DNA of 64,000 nt from an uncultured Oscillospiraceae bacterium (GTDB lineage: Bacteria; Bacillota; Clostridia; Oscillospirales; Oscillospiraceae), in assembly GCA_934569045.1 (NCBI GenBank), contig CAKTJX010000004.1:36509-100508 (forward strand), given 5' to 3'. The translations under genes and the position numbers were made by a program. The notes beneath the pieces were generated by a model that did no database searches, had not been told where the DNA came from, and saw nothing but the letters and a program-made list of their open reading frames with translations. How positions within the stretch are numbered: position 1 is the stretch's first letter; the number at the start of each line of letters is the position of its first letter. This document shows positions 7,305 through 16,733 of the stretch, piece by piece.

Positions 7305-8489
7305 ATGAAAGAATTCGCACTGAAGTACGGCTGCAACCCCAACCAGAAGCCCGCCTCCATCTATATGGCGGACGGAAGCGACCTGCCCATTACGGTGCTG
7401 GGTGGCCGCCCCGGCTACATCAACTTCCTGGATGCCCTGAACTCCTATCAGCTGGTGAAGGAATTAAAGGCAGCCACCGGAAAGTGCGCCGTGACCTCCT
7501 TCAAGCACGTGTCCCCCACCTCTGCCGCCGTGGGCAAAATCCTGCCGGAAAACCTCAAAAAGGCCTGCTTTGTAGACGATGTGGAGGGCCTGGACGAGAG
7601 CCCCCTGGCCTGCGCCTATGCCCGGGCCCGGGGCACAGACCGGATGTGCTCCTTTGGCGACTGGGTGGCCCTCAGCGATGTGTGCGACACCCTCACCGCG
7701 AAGCTGATCGCCCGTGAGGTCTCTGACGGCGTCATTGCCCCCGGCTACACCGAGGAGGCCCTGGAGATCCTGAAAAAGAAGCGCAAGGGCGGCTACAACG
7801 TGGTTGCCATTGATGAAAATTATGTCCCCGCCCCCCAGGAGACCAAGATGGTCTACGGCGTGACCTTCCAGCAGGGCCGGAACAATTTCAAAATTGACGC
7901 GGGACTGCTGGAAAACATTGTCACGGAGAACAAGAACCTGTCGGACAGCGCCAAGGAGGACCTGATTGTATCCCTCATCACCCTGAAATACACCCAGTCC
8001 AATTCCGTCTGCTTTGCCTATGACGGCCAGGCCATCGGCGTGGGCGCGGGCCAGCAGTCCCGGATTCACTGCACCCGGCTGGCGGGCTCCAAGGCGGATA
8101 CCTGGTTCCTGCGGCAGCACCCCAAGACTCTGGCCCTTCCCTTCCGGGAAGATCTGGGCCGCCCAAACCGGGACAACGTGATTGACGGCTACATCAACGG
8201 CAACGAGGAGGACGTCTGCGCCGACGGCATCTGGCAGAACTATTTCACGGTCCAGCCGGAGCGTCTGACGGAGGAAGACAAGCGGGCGTTCCTGGGGGCC
8301 ATCCATGGCGTTTCCCTGGGCTCCGATGCCTTCTTCCCCTTTGCGGACAATATCAAGCGGGCCTATGCCTCCGGTGTCAGCTACATTGCCCAGCCCGGCG
8401 GCTCCATTCGGGACGACCTGGTGATCGAGGAGTGCAACAAGGACGGCATCGTCATGGCCTTTACCGGCATGCGGCTGTTCCATCACTAA
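7305..8489 (+). CDS. AICAR formyltransferase, monofunctional PurH-type
   Basis: The 394-residue enzyme formylates AICAR with 10-formyl-THF. It corresponds to the C-terminal (AICARFT) part of PurH with no IMPCH domain. Visible are LKYGCNPNQKPASIY at the N-terminus, FKHVSPTSAAVGK (the catalytic Lys-His region), SCFGDW-like MCSFGDWVALSD, and GVGAGQQSRIHCTRLAG near residues 255-271. The ATG at 7305 follows GGGGAGG; an open frame upstream would run into the preceding gene. Its substrate ZMP is the signal of the riboswitch at the head of the operon. Confidence 0.92.
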   Translation: MKEFALKYGCNPNQKPASIYMADGSDLPITVLGGRPGYINFLDALNSYQLVKELKAATGKCAVTSFKHVSPTSAAVGKILPENLKKACFVDDVEGLDESPLACAYARARGTDRMCSFGDWVALSDVCDTLTAKLIAREVSDGVIAPGYTEEALEILKKKRKGGYNVVAIDENYVPAPQETKMVYGVTFQQGRNNFKIDAGLLENIVTENKNLSDSAKEDLIVSLITLKYTQSNSVCFAYDGQAIGVGAGQQSRIHCTRLAGSKADTWFLRQHPKTLALPFREDLGRPNRDNVIDGYINGNEEDVCADGIWQNYFTVQPERLTEEDKRAFLGAIHGVSLGSDAFFPFADNIKRAYASGVSYIAQPGGSIRDDLVIEECNKDGIVMAFTGMRLFHH

Positions 8490-8523
8490 ATCTGCCGCTG
8501 AAAGGCGTTAAGGAGACTGTACT

Positions 8524-9792
8524 ATGAAAATTCTGGTGGTCGGTGGCGGCGGACGGGAACACGCCATCATTAAAAAGCTGAAAGAGAATCCGACTGTTGA
8601 GGTCATCTATGCCCTGCCCGGCAACGGCGGCATTGCCCAGGATGCGGTCTGCGTGCCCATCGGGGCCACGGAGATTGAGAAGATTGTGGACTTCGCCGTG
8701 GAAAAGAACATTGACTACGCCGTGGTTGCTCCGGATGATCCTCTGGTGCTGGGGGCGGTGGACGCGCTGGAAGGGCGGGGAATTCCCTGCTTTGGCCCCA
8801 GGGCCAAAGCCGCCATCATTGAGGGCAGCAAGGTGTTTGCCAAGAACCTGATGAAGAAGTACGGCATCCCCACGGCAGAATACGAGGTGTTCAACGATCT
8901 GGATTCCGCTCTGCGCTATCTGGAAACCGCCCCCATCCCCACGGTGATCAAGGCCGACGGCCTGGCCCTGGGCAAGGGCGTGATCATCGCCCAGACCCGG
9001 GAAGAGGCCAGAGAGGCCGTCCGCTCCATGATGGCGGACAAGGTCTTCGGAAAGAGCGGCGAGCACATTGTCATCGAGGAATTCCTCACCGGCCCGGAGG
9101 TCAGCGTCCTGTCCTTTACGGACGGCAAGGTTGTCAAACCCATGGTTTCCTCCATGGACCACAAGCGGGCAGGGGACCATGACACGGGCCTGAATACCGG
9201 CGGCATGGGCACCATTGCCCCCAACCCCTGCTACACGGAGGAGATCGCCAAAACCTGCATGGAGCAGATTTTCCTGCCCACCATCCACGCCATGAACGCC
9301 GAGGGCCGGACCTTCCGGGGCTGCCTGTATTTCGGCCTGATGCTGACCCCCAAGGGTCCCAAGGTCATTGAATACAACTGCCGCTTCGGTGACCCGGAGA
9401 CCCAGGTGGTGCTGCCCCTGCTGGAAAGCGATCTGCTCACCGTCATGCAGGCCACCACCAACGGCTGTTTGGAGGAGACCCCTGTGCGGTTCTCCAAGAA
9501 AAACGCCTGCTGCGTGATTCTGGCATCCCAGGGCTACCCCGTGTCCTACAAGAAGGGCTTCCCCCTCACCATGACGGAGGAGGCCAAGGCCCATACTTTC
9601 GTTGCTGGTGCCAAACTGGATGAAAATGGGAAGCTTGTCACCTCCGGCGGCCGGGTCACCGGCACCACCGCCGTGGCGGATACCCTGGAGGAAGCCATCC
9701 GGGAGGCCTACCGCCTGTCGGACGGGGTCCATTTTGAGAACGCCTACCGCAGAAGCGACATCGGCCAGCGGGCATTGCAGGCCCTGAAATAA
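8524..9792 (+). CDS. purD: Phosphoribosylamine-glycine ligase (GAR synthetase)
   Basis: PurD joins phosphoribosylamine and glycine with ATP. The 422-residue ATP-grasp protein begins MKILVVGGGGREHAIIKKL and carries the family stretches VIKADGLALGKGVIIA, VIEEFLTGPEVSVLSFTDG, DHDTGLNTGGMGTIAPNP and EYNCRFGDPETQVVLPLL. AAGGAG lies upstream of the ATG. It acts directly after the PurF step. The gap to the preceding gene is 34 nt and to purL 20 nt. Confidence 0.95.
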   Translation: MKILVVGGGGREHAIIKKLKENPTVEVIYALPGNGGIAQDAVCVPIGATEIEKIVDFAVEKNIDYAVVAPDDPLVLGAVDALEGRGIPCFGPRAKAAIIEGSKVFAKNLMKKYGIPTAEYEVFNDLDSALRYLETAPIPTVIKADGLALGKGVIIAQTREEAREAVRSMMADKVFGKSGEHIVIEEFLTGPEVSVLSFTDGKVVKPMVSSMDHKRAGDHDTGLNTGGMGTIAPNPCYTEEIAKTCMEQIFLPTIHAMNAEGRTFRGCLYFGLMLTPKGPKVIEYNCRFGDPETQVVLPLLESDLLTVMQATTNGCLEETPVRFSKKNACCVILASQGYPVSYKKGFPLTMTEEAKAHTFVAGAKLDENGKLVTSGGRVTGTTAVADTLEEAIREAYRLSDGVHFENAYRRSDIGQRALQALK

Positions 9793-9812
9793 ACAGTTGG
9801 AGGAACAGCCAA

Positions 9813-12800
9813 ATGGTTTATCGAGTATATGTAGAGAAGAAGGAAGGCCAGACCCACGAGGCCAAGAGCCTGCTGCGGGAGATTCAGGATTTCCTGGGCA
9901 TCCGGGGCCTCACCGCCCTGCGGGTGCTGAACCGGTACGATGCGGAGAACATCGAGAAGTCCCTCTTCGATTACGCGGTGCATACCGTGTTCTCCGAGCC
10001 CCAGGTGGACATTGTCAGTTATCAGGTGCCCCAGGGGGATGTGGTCTTTGCCGTGGAGCCCCTGCCCGGCCAGTTTGACCAGCGGGCGGATTCCGCTGCC
10101 CAGTGTATCCAGATTATTTCCCAGGGAAACCGCCCCACTGTCCGCACGGCCAAGGTCTATGTGCTCTCCGGCAATCTGACTCCAGCGGACGTGGAAGCTG
10201 TCAAGAAGTACGTCATCAACGCCGTGGAGAGCCGGGAGGCATCCCTGGAGCTGCCCGAAACCCTGGCCATTGACTACGCGAAGCCGGAGACCGTGGCTAC
10301 CGTTACGGGCTTTACCCAGATGGACGAGGCCGCTCTGGCCGCCCTGCTGGACAAGCTGGGCCTTGCCATGGACCTGGATGACCTTAAATTCTTGCAGGCC
10401 TATTTCCGGGACGAGGAGAAGCGGGACCCCACCATTACGGAGATCCGAGTGGTGGACACCTATTGGTCCGACCACTGCCGCCACACCACCTTCTCCACCC
10501 ATCTGGACAATATCGTGATCCATGACAGCGGCGTGCGGCAGGCCTATGAGGATTACCTTGCCGCCCGCGTGGCGGTGTACGGCGAGGAGAAGGCCGCCAA
10601 GCGTCCCCAGACCCTGATGGACATTGCCACCATCGGCGCGAAATACCTGAAAAAGCAGGGCAAGCTCCCGGAGCTGGACGAGAGCGAGGAGATCAACGCC
10701 TGCTCCATCCACGTCACTGCCACCGTCAATGGGGAAGACCAGGACTGGCTGCTGATGTTCAAGAACGAGACCCACAACCACCCCACGGAGATTGAGCCCT
10801 TCGGCGGCGCGGCTACCTGCATCGGCGGCTGCATCCGGGACCCCCTGTCCGGTCGGGCTTATGTGCACCAGGCCATGCGGGTTACCGGCGCGGGGGACCC
10901 CCGGACCCCGCTGAAGGACACCCTGCCCGGCAAGCTGCCCCAGCGGAAGCTCTGCCAGACGGCGGCGGCGGGCTACTCCTCCTACGGAAACCAGATCGGT
11001 CTGGCTACCGGCCATGTGGCGGAACTGTACCACGAGGGCTTTGTCGCAAAGCGCCTGGAGTGCGGCGCGGTGGTGGCGGCGGCCCCGGCAGAGAATGTGC
11101 GCCGGGAGTGCCCCGCCCCCGGGGATGTGGTGATCCTGCTGGGCGGACGCACCGGCCGGGACGGCATCGGCGGTGCCACCGGCTCCTCCAAGAGCCACAA
11201 TATGAAATCCCTCACCACCATGGCCTCCGAGGTTCAGAAGGGCAACGCCCCGGAGGAGCGGAAGATTCAGCGCCTGTTCCGGGACGGCAATGTGACCCGG
11301 CTGATCAAGCGCTGCAATGACTTCGGCGCGGGCGGTGTGTCCGTTGCCATCGGCGAGCTGGCCGATGGCCTGCGCATCGACCTGGACGCGGTGCGGAAGA
11401 AGTATGACGGCCTGGACGGCACGGAGCTTGCCATTTCCGAGTCCCAGGAGCGGATGGCTGTTGTCGTGGCCCCGGAGGACGCGGAGGCCTTCATTGCCGC
11501 CGCGGAGAGGGAGAACCTGGAAGCCTACCGGGTGGCCGTGGTCACCGAGGAGGCCCGGATGGTCATGTCCTGGAAGGGCCGGGAGATCGCCAACCTGAGC
11601 CGGGACTTCCTGAATACCAACGGCGCGGTGAAGCACACCGCCGTAGAGGTTCCCGACAGCCAGCGGCCCATGGGCGTGATCTGTGACGAGCCCACCGACT
11701 TGCGCAAGATGGCTTCCCAGCTGAAATTCGCCTCCCAGCGGGGCCTGGTGGAGCGGTTTGACGCCACCATCGGCGCGGGCAGCCTGCTGATGCCCTTCGG
11801 CGGCAAGAACCAGGCCACCCCCGCCCAGGCCATGGCGGCCAAGCTGCCGGTGCTGCCCGGGCAGTCCACCGATGCCGCCAGCGTGATGGCCTGGGGCTGT
11901 GACCCGGATCTGCTCAGCGCGGACCCCTTCCTGGGGGCCCAGTGCAGCGTGATTTCCTCCATGGCAAAGATTGTCGCCGCCGGTGCGGACTACAAAAAGG
12001 CTTACCTGACCCTGCAGGAGTTCTTTGAGAAGCTGCGGGACGAACCCCTGCGCTGGGGCAAGCCCTTCCAGGCGCTGCTTGGCGCGCTGCGGGCCCAGGT
12101 GAATCTGGATGCCGCGGCCATTGGCGGCAAGGACTCCATGTCCGGCTCCTTCCTGGATAAGGACGTGCCCCCCACGCTGATTTCCTTTGCCATTGCACCG
12201 CTGAAGGCGGAGGAGGTGCTCTCTCCCGAATTCAAGGAGCCGGGCCACCCCGTCTACTTCTTCCAGGCCGGCAGCTACGATCAGATGAAGACCGTCTGGG
12301 AGAAATTCCACGGGCTCTGCCAGGCCGGAAAGGTCAGAGCCGCCTATGCGGTGGATGCCGGCGGCACGGCGGAGGCTGTGATGAAGATGTCCTTCGGTAA
12401 CGGCATCGGCTTTGCGGAGAAGGAAGATTCCGTGAAGTTCAACGGCCCCTTCTATGGCTCCATCATTGCCGAGCTGACGGAGGACTGCGATTTTGGCGAG
12501 AAAATCGGCATGACCACGGAAGAGCCTGTCATCCGCTATGGCCGCGACAGCGCCACCATTGCGGAGCTCTATGATCGGAATACTGCCGTCCTGGAGAAGG
12601 TCTACCCCACCAAGACCGTGGAAAAGGAGGGAAATGTCCCCACCTTTGATTATAAGGCTGCCGCTTACCCCGCGCCCGCGGTGAAGACCGCCAAGCCCAG
12701 AGTCCTGATTCCTGTCTTCCCCGGCACCAACTGCGAGTATGACTCCGCCCGTGCCGTTCTGGCCGCGGGGGCGGAGGCGGATATTGCCGTCATCCGCAAC

Positions 12801-13490
12801 CTGACTGCTGACGATGTGGCCCGGTCTGTGGAGGACGTGGCGAAGCGGATCGGGGAGAGCCAGATGATCTTCATTCCCGGCGGCTTCTCCGGCGGCGACG
12901 AGCCCGACGGCTCCGCAAAGTTTATTACTGCGTTCTTCCGCAACCCCGCCATCCGGGAGCAGGTGGCAAAGCTGCTGGAGGACCGGGACGGCCTGATGTG
13001 CGGCATCTGCAACGGCTTCCAGGCTCTCATCAAGCTGGGTCTGGTGCCCTATGGCAAGATCATCGACACGGACGATACCTGCCCCACCCTGACCTTCAAC
13101 ACCATCTCCCGGCACCAGAGCCGCATTGTCCGCACACGGGTTGCCTCCAATAAGTCCCCCTGGCTGCGGCTGACCAATGTGGGCGATATCTACAATGTTC
13201 CCATTTCCCACGGCGAGGGCAAGTTCCTGGCCAGCGAGGCGCTCATCAAGCAGCTGGCGGAGAACGGCCAGATTGCCACCCAGTATGTAGACCTAGAGGG
13301 CAGGCCCACTATGGATGCCGCGTTCAACCCCAACGGCTCCCTCTGTGCCATCGAGGGCATCACCTCCCCGGATGGCCGCGTCTTCGGCAAGATGGGCCAC
13401 AGCGAACGCATCGGCGCAAACCTGTACCGCAACGTCCCTGGCGAATACGATATCCGCATGTTCGAGGCAGCGGTGAAGTACTTCAAGTAA
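9813..13490 (+). CDS. purL: Phosphoribosylformylglycinamidine synthase, single-chain form
   Basis: This 1225-residue enzyme makes FGAM from FGAR, ATP and glutamine. It fuses the synthetase (about residues 1-950) with a C-terminal class I glutaminase starting near RVLIPVFPGTNCEYD. The glutaminase is intact: GICNGFQALIKLGL holds the nucleophilic Cys and PISHGEGKF the His/Glu pair. Synthetase motifs include WSDHCRHTTF, FKNETHNHPTEIEPFGGAATCIGG and GAGGVSVAIGELADG. GGAGGAAC precedes the ATG. The clostridial-type single-chain PurL explains the absence of purQ and purS. It is the last gene of the operon, with a terminator 14 nt after the stop. Confidence 0.96.
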   Translation: MVYRVYVEKKEGQTHEAKSLLREIQDFLGIRGLTALRVLNRYDAENIEKSLFDYAVHTVFSEPQVDIVSYQVPQGDVVFAVEPLPGQFDQRADSAAQCIQIISQGNRPTVRTAKVYVLSGNLTPADVEAVKKYVINAVESREASLELPETLAIDYAKPETVATVTGFTQMDEAALAALLDKLGLAMDLDDLKFLQAYFRDEEKRDPTITEIRVVDTYWSDHCRHTTFSTHLDNIVIHDSGVRQAYEDYLAARVAVYGEEKAAKRPQTLMDIATIGAKYLKKQGKLPELDESEEINACSIHVTATVNGEDQDWLLMFKNETHNHPTEIEPFGGAATCIGGCIRDPLSGRAYVHQAMRVTGAGDPRTPLKDTLPGKLPQRKLCQTAAAGYSSYGNQIGLATGHVAELYHEGFVAKRLECGAVVAAAPAENVRRECPAPGDVVILLGGRTGRDGIGGATGSSKSHNMKSLTTMASEVQKGNAPEERKIQRLFRDGNVTRLIKRCNDFGAGGVSVAIGELADGLRIDLDAVRKKYDGLDGTELAISESQERMAVVVAPEDAEAFIAAAERENLEAYRVAVVTEEARMVMSWKGREIANLSRDFLNTNGAVKHTAVEVPDSQRPMGVICDEPTDLRKMASQLKFASQRGLVERFDATIGAGSLLMPFGGKNQATPAQAMAAKLPVLPGQSTDAASVMAWGCDPDLLSADPFLGAQCSVISSMAKIVAAGADYKKAYLTLQEFFEKLRDEPLRWGKPFQALLGALRAQVNLDAAAIGGKDSMSGSFLDKDVPPTLISFAIAPLKAEEVLSPEFKEPGHPVYFFQAGSYDQMKTVWEKFHGLCQAGKVRAAYAVDAGGTAEAVMKMSFGNGIGFAEKEDSVKFNGPFYGSIIAELTEDCDFGEKIGMTTEEPVIRYGRDSATIAELYDRNTAVLEKVYPTKTVEKEGNVPTFDYKAAAYPAPAVKTAKPRVLIPVFPGTNCEYDSARAVLAAGAEADIAVIRNLTADDVARSVEDVAKRIGESQMIFIPGGFSGGDEPDGSAKFITAFFRNPAIREQVAKLLEDRDGLMCGICNGFQALIKLGLVPYGKIIDTDDTCPTLTFNTISRHQSRIVRTRVASNKSPWLRLTNVGDIYNVPISHGEGKFLASEALIKQLAENGQIATQYVDLEGRPTMDAAFNPNGSLCAIEGITSPDGRVFGKMGHSERIGANLYRNVPGEYDIRMFEAAVKYFK

Positions 13491-13503
13491 GCATTCGGTT
13501 ACA

Positions 13504-13548
13504 AAACAAGCGAAGCATCCGCCATTGGAATGCTTCGCTTGTTTTTTC
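13504..13548 (+). terminator. Terminator of the purine operon
   Basis: The 14-bp stem AACAAGCGAAGCAT / ATGCTTCGCTTGTT is followed by TTTTTC. Confidence 0.92.
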
Positions 13549-13608
13549 GATGAAATGGGATTGAACATACAGAAATAATAGACAATATTTTGCAAATGGC
13601 AATATATG

Positions 13609-13637
13609 TTGACAAATGTGGAGAAATCGGTTAAATA
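13609..13637 (+). promoter_or_regulatory. Promoter for the small membrane protein
   Basis: TTGACA (13609-13614), a 17-nt spacer and TAAATA (13632-13637) lie 48 nt before the ATG. Confidence 0.6.
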
Positions 13638-13685
13638 TAAACATTTTGCGGTTCCTGAAATTATAAATGAAGGGACGGATTCCAT

Positions 13686-14090
13686 ATGAACAGTAACGCA
13701 AAAAGAGCCCTGACAGATTACCGGGGGATTGCCCTGTGCATTCTTCTGTTTGTGCTGCTCCTGGTATTCCCCCTTACCCGTATCCGTGGGCTATGGGTCA
13801 CGGTGCCGTTGTATGCGGCGGTTCTCCTTTTCCTCCGTATGGCAACGGAAAAGCCCGGAAGCTCCGCAAAGGCGTTTGCCATTCTGGCGGTGGTGGGGAC
13901 CGTTGTGTTGGCATCTGTCTATCTTCGTTTCCTGCTGCCCCGCAAAACCATGGTCAGCCTTGGCACGGCTATGGTAAAAGGGGAGACAGCGCCGAAGGTC
14001 TTGTTTATCGTGAGCGGCCTCTATGCACTTGTTACAATCGCTGCTTTTTGGCTGCAATACGTCCGCAAGACCAAAGAACCAAGAGAATAA
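13686..14090 (+). CDS. Small membrane protein of unknown function
   Basis: I do not recognise this 134-residue protein. It has four hydrophobic stretches: residues about 15-31 (IALCILLFVLLLVFPLT), 35-51, 62-83 and 107-125, the third ending in a basic segment. This suggests a four-helix inner-membrane protein with short loops. AAGGGA lies upstream of the ATG, and a promoter-like sequence precedes it. Codon use resembles the neighbours. It stands alone between the purine operon and a structured non-coding stretch, so context gives no hint of its role. Confidence 0.6.
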   Translation: MNSNAKRALTDYRGIALCILLFVLLLVFPLTRIRGLWVTVPLYAAVLLFLRMATEKPGSSAKAFAILAVVGTVVLASVYLRFLLPRKTMVSLGTAMVKGETAPKVLFIVSGLYALVTIAAFWLQYVRKTKEPRE

Positions 14091-14312
14091 AAAGCCTCGC
14101 AGAGTTTGTCGCCCGCAGGCGGCAAATAAAGTGAAATCATTTTCTGTCGGGGCGTGTACCTGACAGAAAATACCTATCAGGCTGCAAGTGTGCGAGTTGG
14201 CCGCCGTAGGCGTCAAGGAGTGCGCGCAGCAGACTGCAATCCCTTTGTCAAAAAGGGCAAGGCCCTTTTTGACAGTTGAACCCCCGCTGCCCAAAAGCAG
14301 CGGGGGTTCTCT
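14091..14312. other. Structured non-coding element of five or more hairpins
   Basis: The stretch behind the small membrane protein contains consecutive stem-loops. TTTGTCGCC-cgca-GGCGGCAAA lies at about 14107-14128. GTGAAATC is then followed by ATTTTCTGTC...GACAGAAAAT at about 14140-14171. A GC-rich middle follows. The last two are perfect stems of about 13 bp: TGTCAAAAAGGGC/GCCCTTTTTGACA (about 14246-14274) and GAACCCCCGCTGC/GCAGCGGGGGTTC (about 14278-14309). The last one has no U-run. No credible reading frame covers it. It may be a non-coding RNA or a repeat element. Confidence 0.5.
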
Positions 14313-14473
14313 GCAAAAGGAATAGAAAGAAGAGAGGTAGAAAAGAGGATCTACGGAGAGGAAAGGGAGCGGCTCACGGCTTCCGCAACCTTTCTGCTAT
14401 TAAGATATCTGCCGGATTTGAACAGCAAATAGCGGAATTGAAAACAAAATTCTACGAAAATATGAACGATTTT
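14313..14473. other. Gap without recognisable features
   Basis: AT-richer sequence lies between the structured element and the 3' end of the GDPD gene. No gene, promoter or clear terminator is seen. Confidence 0.4.
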
Positions 14474-15295
14474 CTACAGCTTCAGCGCCTTGGGATCAAA
14501 ACCCTCAAAGATGGGCAGCCACCCTTCCTGCACGGCGGTCTTAAAATCCTCGGGCGTTCGGATAGTCCAGCTGACGCCCTGAACGCCCCAGAGCCTGCGG
14601 ATGATGGCGTTGCTGGCATTCTCCCGGTCCTCAAAGCGGTAGGCTATGAAGTCCGGCACAGTCAGAAAGTTTTCTAAGTAATAGGTGCACAGGAACCGCA
14701 CCGGCCAGGAAATCCCCTTGTCCCGCTTCACCGTGTCCTCTGCCAGCTGACCCCGGATCAGCTCCGGGTAGCGCTGCTTCAGGTAGCGGATACACCGTGG
14801 GTCAAAGGACTCGATGCAGTAGGGGCCCTGGTAGCTTTTCAGCATTTCCACAGCGGCCTCCGTCAGGGCGGCGGCGTTGCCGTCCTTGGTTTTGAGTTCG
14901 ATGATCAGGGGCGCTTTCCCTTGGAACAGCTCCAGAACCTGGGCAAAGGTGGGGATCACCTGGTCCGTGCCGCCCAGATGGTAGTCGGTGAGGTCCTGGG
15001 CGGTCAGATCCTCCATGAAGCCCTCCCGGCCGGTCATCCGCTTCAAATCTGAGTCGTGCATCACAGCCAGGGTTCCGTCCTTCAGCAGATGCAGGTCGAA
15101 CTCGATGCCGTAGCCCTTCTCAAGAGCGGCGGAGAAGGCGGCCATGCTGTTTTCGGGCTTTTCGTCATCGTGGAGTCCCCGGTGGGCATAGTACCAGCCC
15201 CGCAGGCTTTCCATGCCGGGATGGTTTTTCCGGCCCCGGACAGCCAGAACGTGCAGTACCATGCAGAGAAGAATGACAAGAATCAGTACAAACAT
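14474..15295 (-). CDS. Glycerophosphodiester phosphodiesterase family protein, membrane-anchored
   Basis: The protein has 273 residues. A single N-terminal helix (LILVILLCMVLHVLAV) anchors it, followed by a GDPD TIM barrel. Catalytic motifs are present: AHRGLHDD with the first catalytic His, PENSMAAF, GIEFDLHLLKDG with the metal-binding Glu/Asp, and VMHDSDLKRMTG with the second His. Such enzymes hydrolyse glycerophosphodiesters, for example deacylated phospholipids or teichoic acid units, to glycerol-3-phosphate. It lies 51 nt downstream of the MFS gene on the same strand. Confidence 0.88.
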   Translation of the reverse strand: MFVLILVILLCMVLHVLAVRGRKNHPGMESLRGWYYAHRGLHDDEKPENSMAAFSAALEKGYGIEFDLHLLKDGTLAVMHDSDLKRMTGREGFMEDLTAQDLTDYHLGGTDQVIPTFAQVLELFQGKAPLIIELKTKDGNAAALTEAAVEMLKSYQGPYCIESFDPRCIRYLKQRYPELIRGQLAEDTVKRDKGISWPVRFLCTYYLENFLTVPDFIAYRFEDRENASNAIIRRLWGVQGVSWTIRTPEDFKTAVQEGWLPIFEGFDPKALKL

Positions 15296-15346
15296 ATTTC
15301 TCGCTTCCTTTTTTATTCACGGCCTGTGGGCCGCTGGAATACAGAA

Positions 15347-16666
15347 TCAGTCCTCTACGTCGTAGGCCTCCAGTCCCTTCTTGGCGACGACCTTATTGTC
15401 ACCGTGGCGCACCAGGCCCATGGTGATGAAGGAGGCGAACACGAAGATGGCGGCGTAGGGGAAGAGGGAATAATAGCTGACGTTGCGCAGCAGCCACCCG
15501 GCCACTATGGGGGTGACGATCTGGGCGGACATGGAGAAGGTATAGTAGAGGCCTGTAAACTTGCCCACCTCGCTGCCCTTGCACATTTCCACCACCATGG
15601 GCAGGCTGTTCACATTGATGGCGGCCCAGGCAAGACCCACCAGCAGGAACAGGATGTACAGCACCGGGCTGAAGCCCTTCAGCGCCATGGTCAGCAAAAA
15701 CGCGCACAGGAAACTGCCGGACAGCAGCAGGGTACCGAAGCGGATGGTCTTCCGGCGGCCAATGGAGCTGGCAATGCTGCCGATGGGAATATAGCTCAGG
15801 ATGGCCCCGCCGGTGGCAATGGTCAGGCAGGTATTGGCCTGCCCCAGGCTCATGCCCCAGATATTTTCCGCGTACACGGAGAACCAGGTGGAAACGCCGT
15901 TGTAGCCCACAAACCACAGGCTGATGGAGATCAGCAGGAAGGTCAAGCTCCGCTTTACGTCAGCGGGCAGGCTTTCCCCCTCGGCGGTGTGCTCCGTCAG
16001 GTCGTCCTCCGGGTGGTGGGATTCATATTCCTGCTGCTTCTTCACCAGCTCCGGCTCGTTGACAAAGAACATGACCACGGCCAGCGCCACCGCCATAATC
16101 CCCGCCACAATGGCAAACAGGGGGAAGAAGCTCACATAGCTGTCGGATTTCACATGGTACAGAAAGGTGGTGATCAGCAGATAGCAGATGCCGCCTACCG
16201 CGCCCATGAGGTTGATAATGGCGTTGGCCTTGGAGCGCAGGGGCTTGGGGGTGATATCCGGCATCAGGGCCACGGCAGGGCTGCGGTAGGTGCCCATGGC
16301 CACCAGCAGCAGCCCCAGAGCGCAGATAAACAGGGCAATCTTGCCGCCGCTGGGGGCGGCGTGGTAGCTGTCGGCGTAGAGGGGCAGCTGGAGCATCAGG
16401 ACGATGGCAGCCAGGGTGCCGAAGAGGATAAAGGGCCGGCGGCGGCCGAGCCGGCTCTGGCACTTGTCGGACAGGCCGCCGAACAGCGGCAGCAGGAACA
16501 GCGCCAGCACATTGTCCGCCGCCATGATGGCGCCGGAGATGGTCTCATTCAGGTGAAAGGTGTTGGTGAGAATCAGGGGAACCAGGTTGTCGTACATCTG
16601 CCAGAATGCGCAGATGGAAAGGAACGCGAAGCCCACCAGGACCGTCCGCTTGGTGTCGAGTTTCAT
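15347..16666 (-). CDS. MFS transporter, sugar-type
   Basis: The 439-residue integral membrane protein has about 12 helices. It begins VGFAFLSICAFWQMYDNLVPLIL and carries the MFS loop LFGGLSDKCQSRLGRRRPFIL between helices 2 and 3 (variant of GxxxDxxxxRxGRR). This resembles the glycoside/sucrose-type MFS carriers, but the substrate is not readable. GGAGGAC lies just before the ATG. It has its own promoter inside the 3' end of the upstream radical SAM gene and is followed by the GDPD gene. Confidence 0.8.
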   Translation of the reverse strand: MKLDTKRTVLVGFAFLSICAFWQMYDNLVPLILTNTFHLNETISGAIMAADNVLALFLLPLFGGLSDKCQSRLGRRRPFILFGTLAAIVLMLQLPLYADSYHAAPSGGKIALFICALGLLLVAMGTYRSPAVALMPDITPKPLRSKANAIINLMGAVGGICYLLITTFLYHVKSDSYVSFFPLFAIVAGIMAVALAVVMFFVNEPELVKKQQEYESHHPEDDLTEHTAEGESLPADVKRSLTFLLISISLWFVGYNGVSTWFSVYAENIWGMSLGQANTCLTIATGGAILSYIPIGSIASSIGRRKTIRFGTLLLSGSFLCAFLLTMALKGFSPVLYILFLLVGLAWAAINVNSLPMVVEMCKGSEVGKFTGLYYTFSMSAQIVTPIVAGWLLRNVSYYSLFPYAAIFVFASFITMGLVRHGDNKVVAKKGLEAYDVED

Positions 16667-16704
16667 AAATTGTCCTCCCGGCCAATTGTATCTTTTGTGC
16701 TTTT

Positions 16705-16733
16705 ATTATAAACCCTCCGGGCCCGCTTGTCCA
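16705..16733 (-). promoter_or_regulatory. Promoter of the MFS gene
   Basis: On the minus strand TGGACA (16733-16728), a 17-nt spacer and TATAAT (16710-16705) lie about 40 nt upstream of the MFS start. It overlaps the last codons of the radical SAM gene. Confidence 0.7.

Noticed and set aside
9744..13211. Minus-strand open frame of 1155 codons across purL
   Set aside because: It is a shadow of the GC-rich purL gene: no ribosome binding site, biased composition rich in Gly, His, Gln and Leu, and no recognisable domain.
15056..16711. Plus-strand open frame of 551 codons
   Set aside because: Antisense to the MFS gene; it is His/Gln/Gly-rich, typical of shadow frames.
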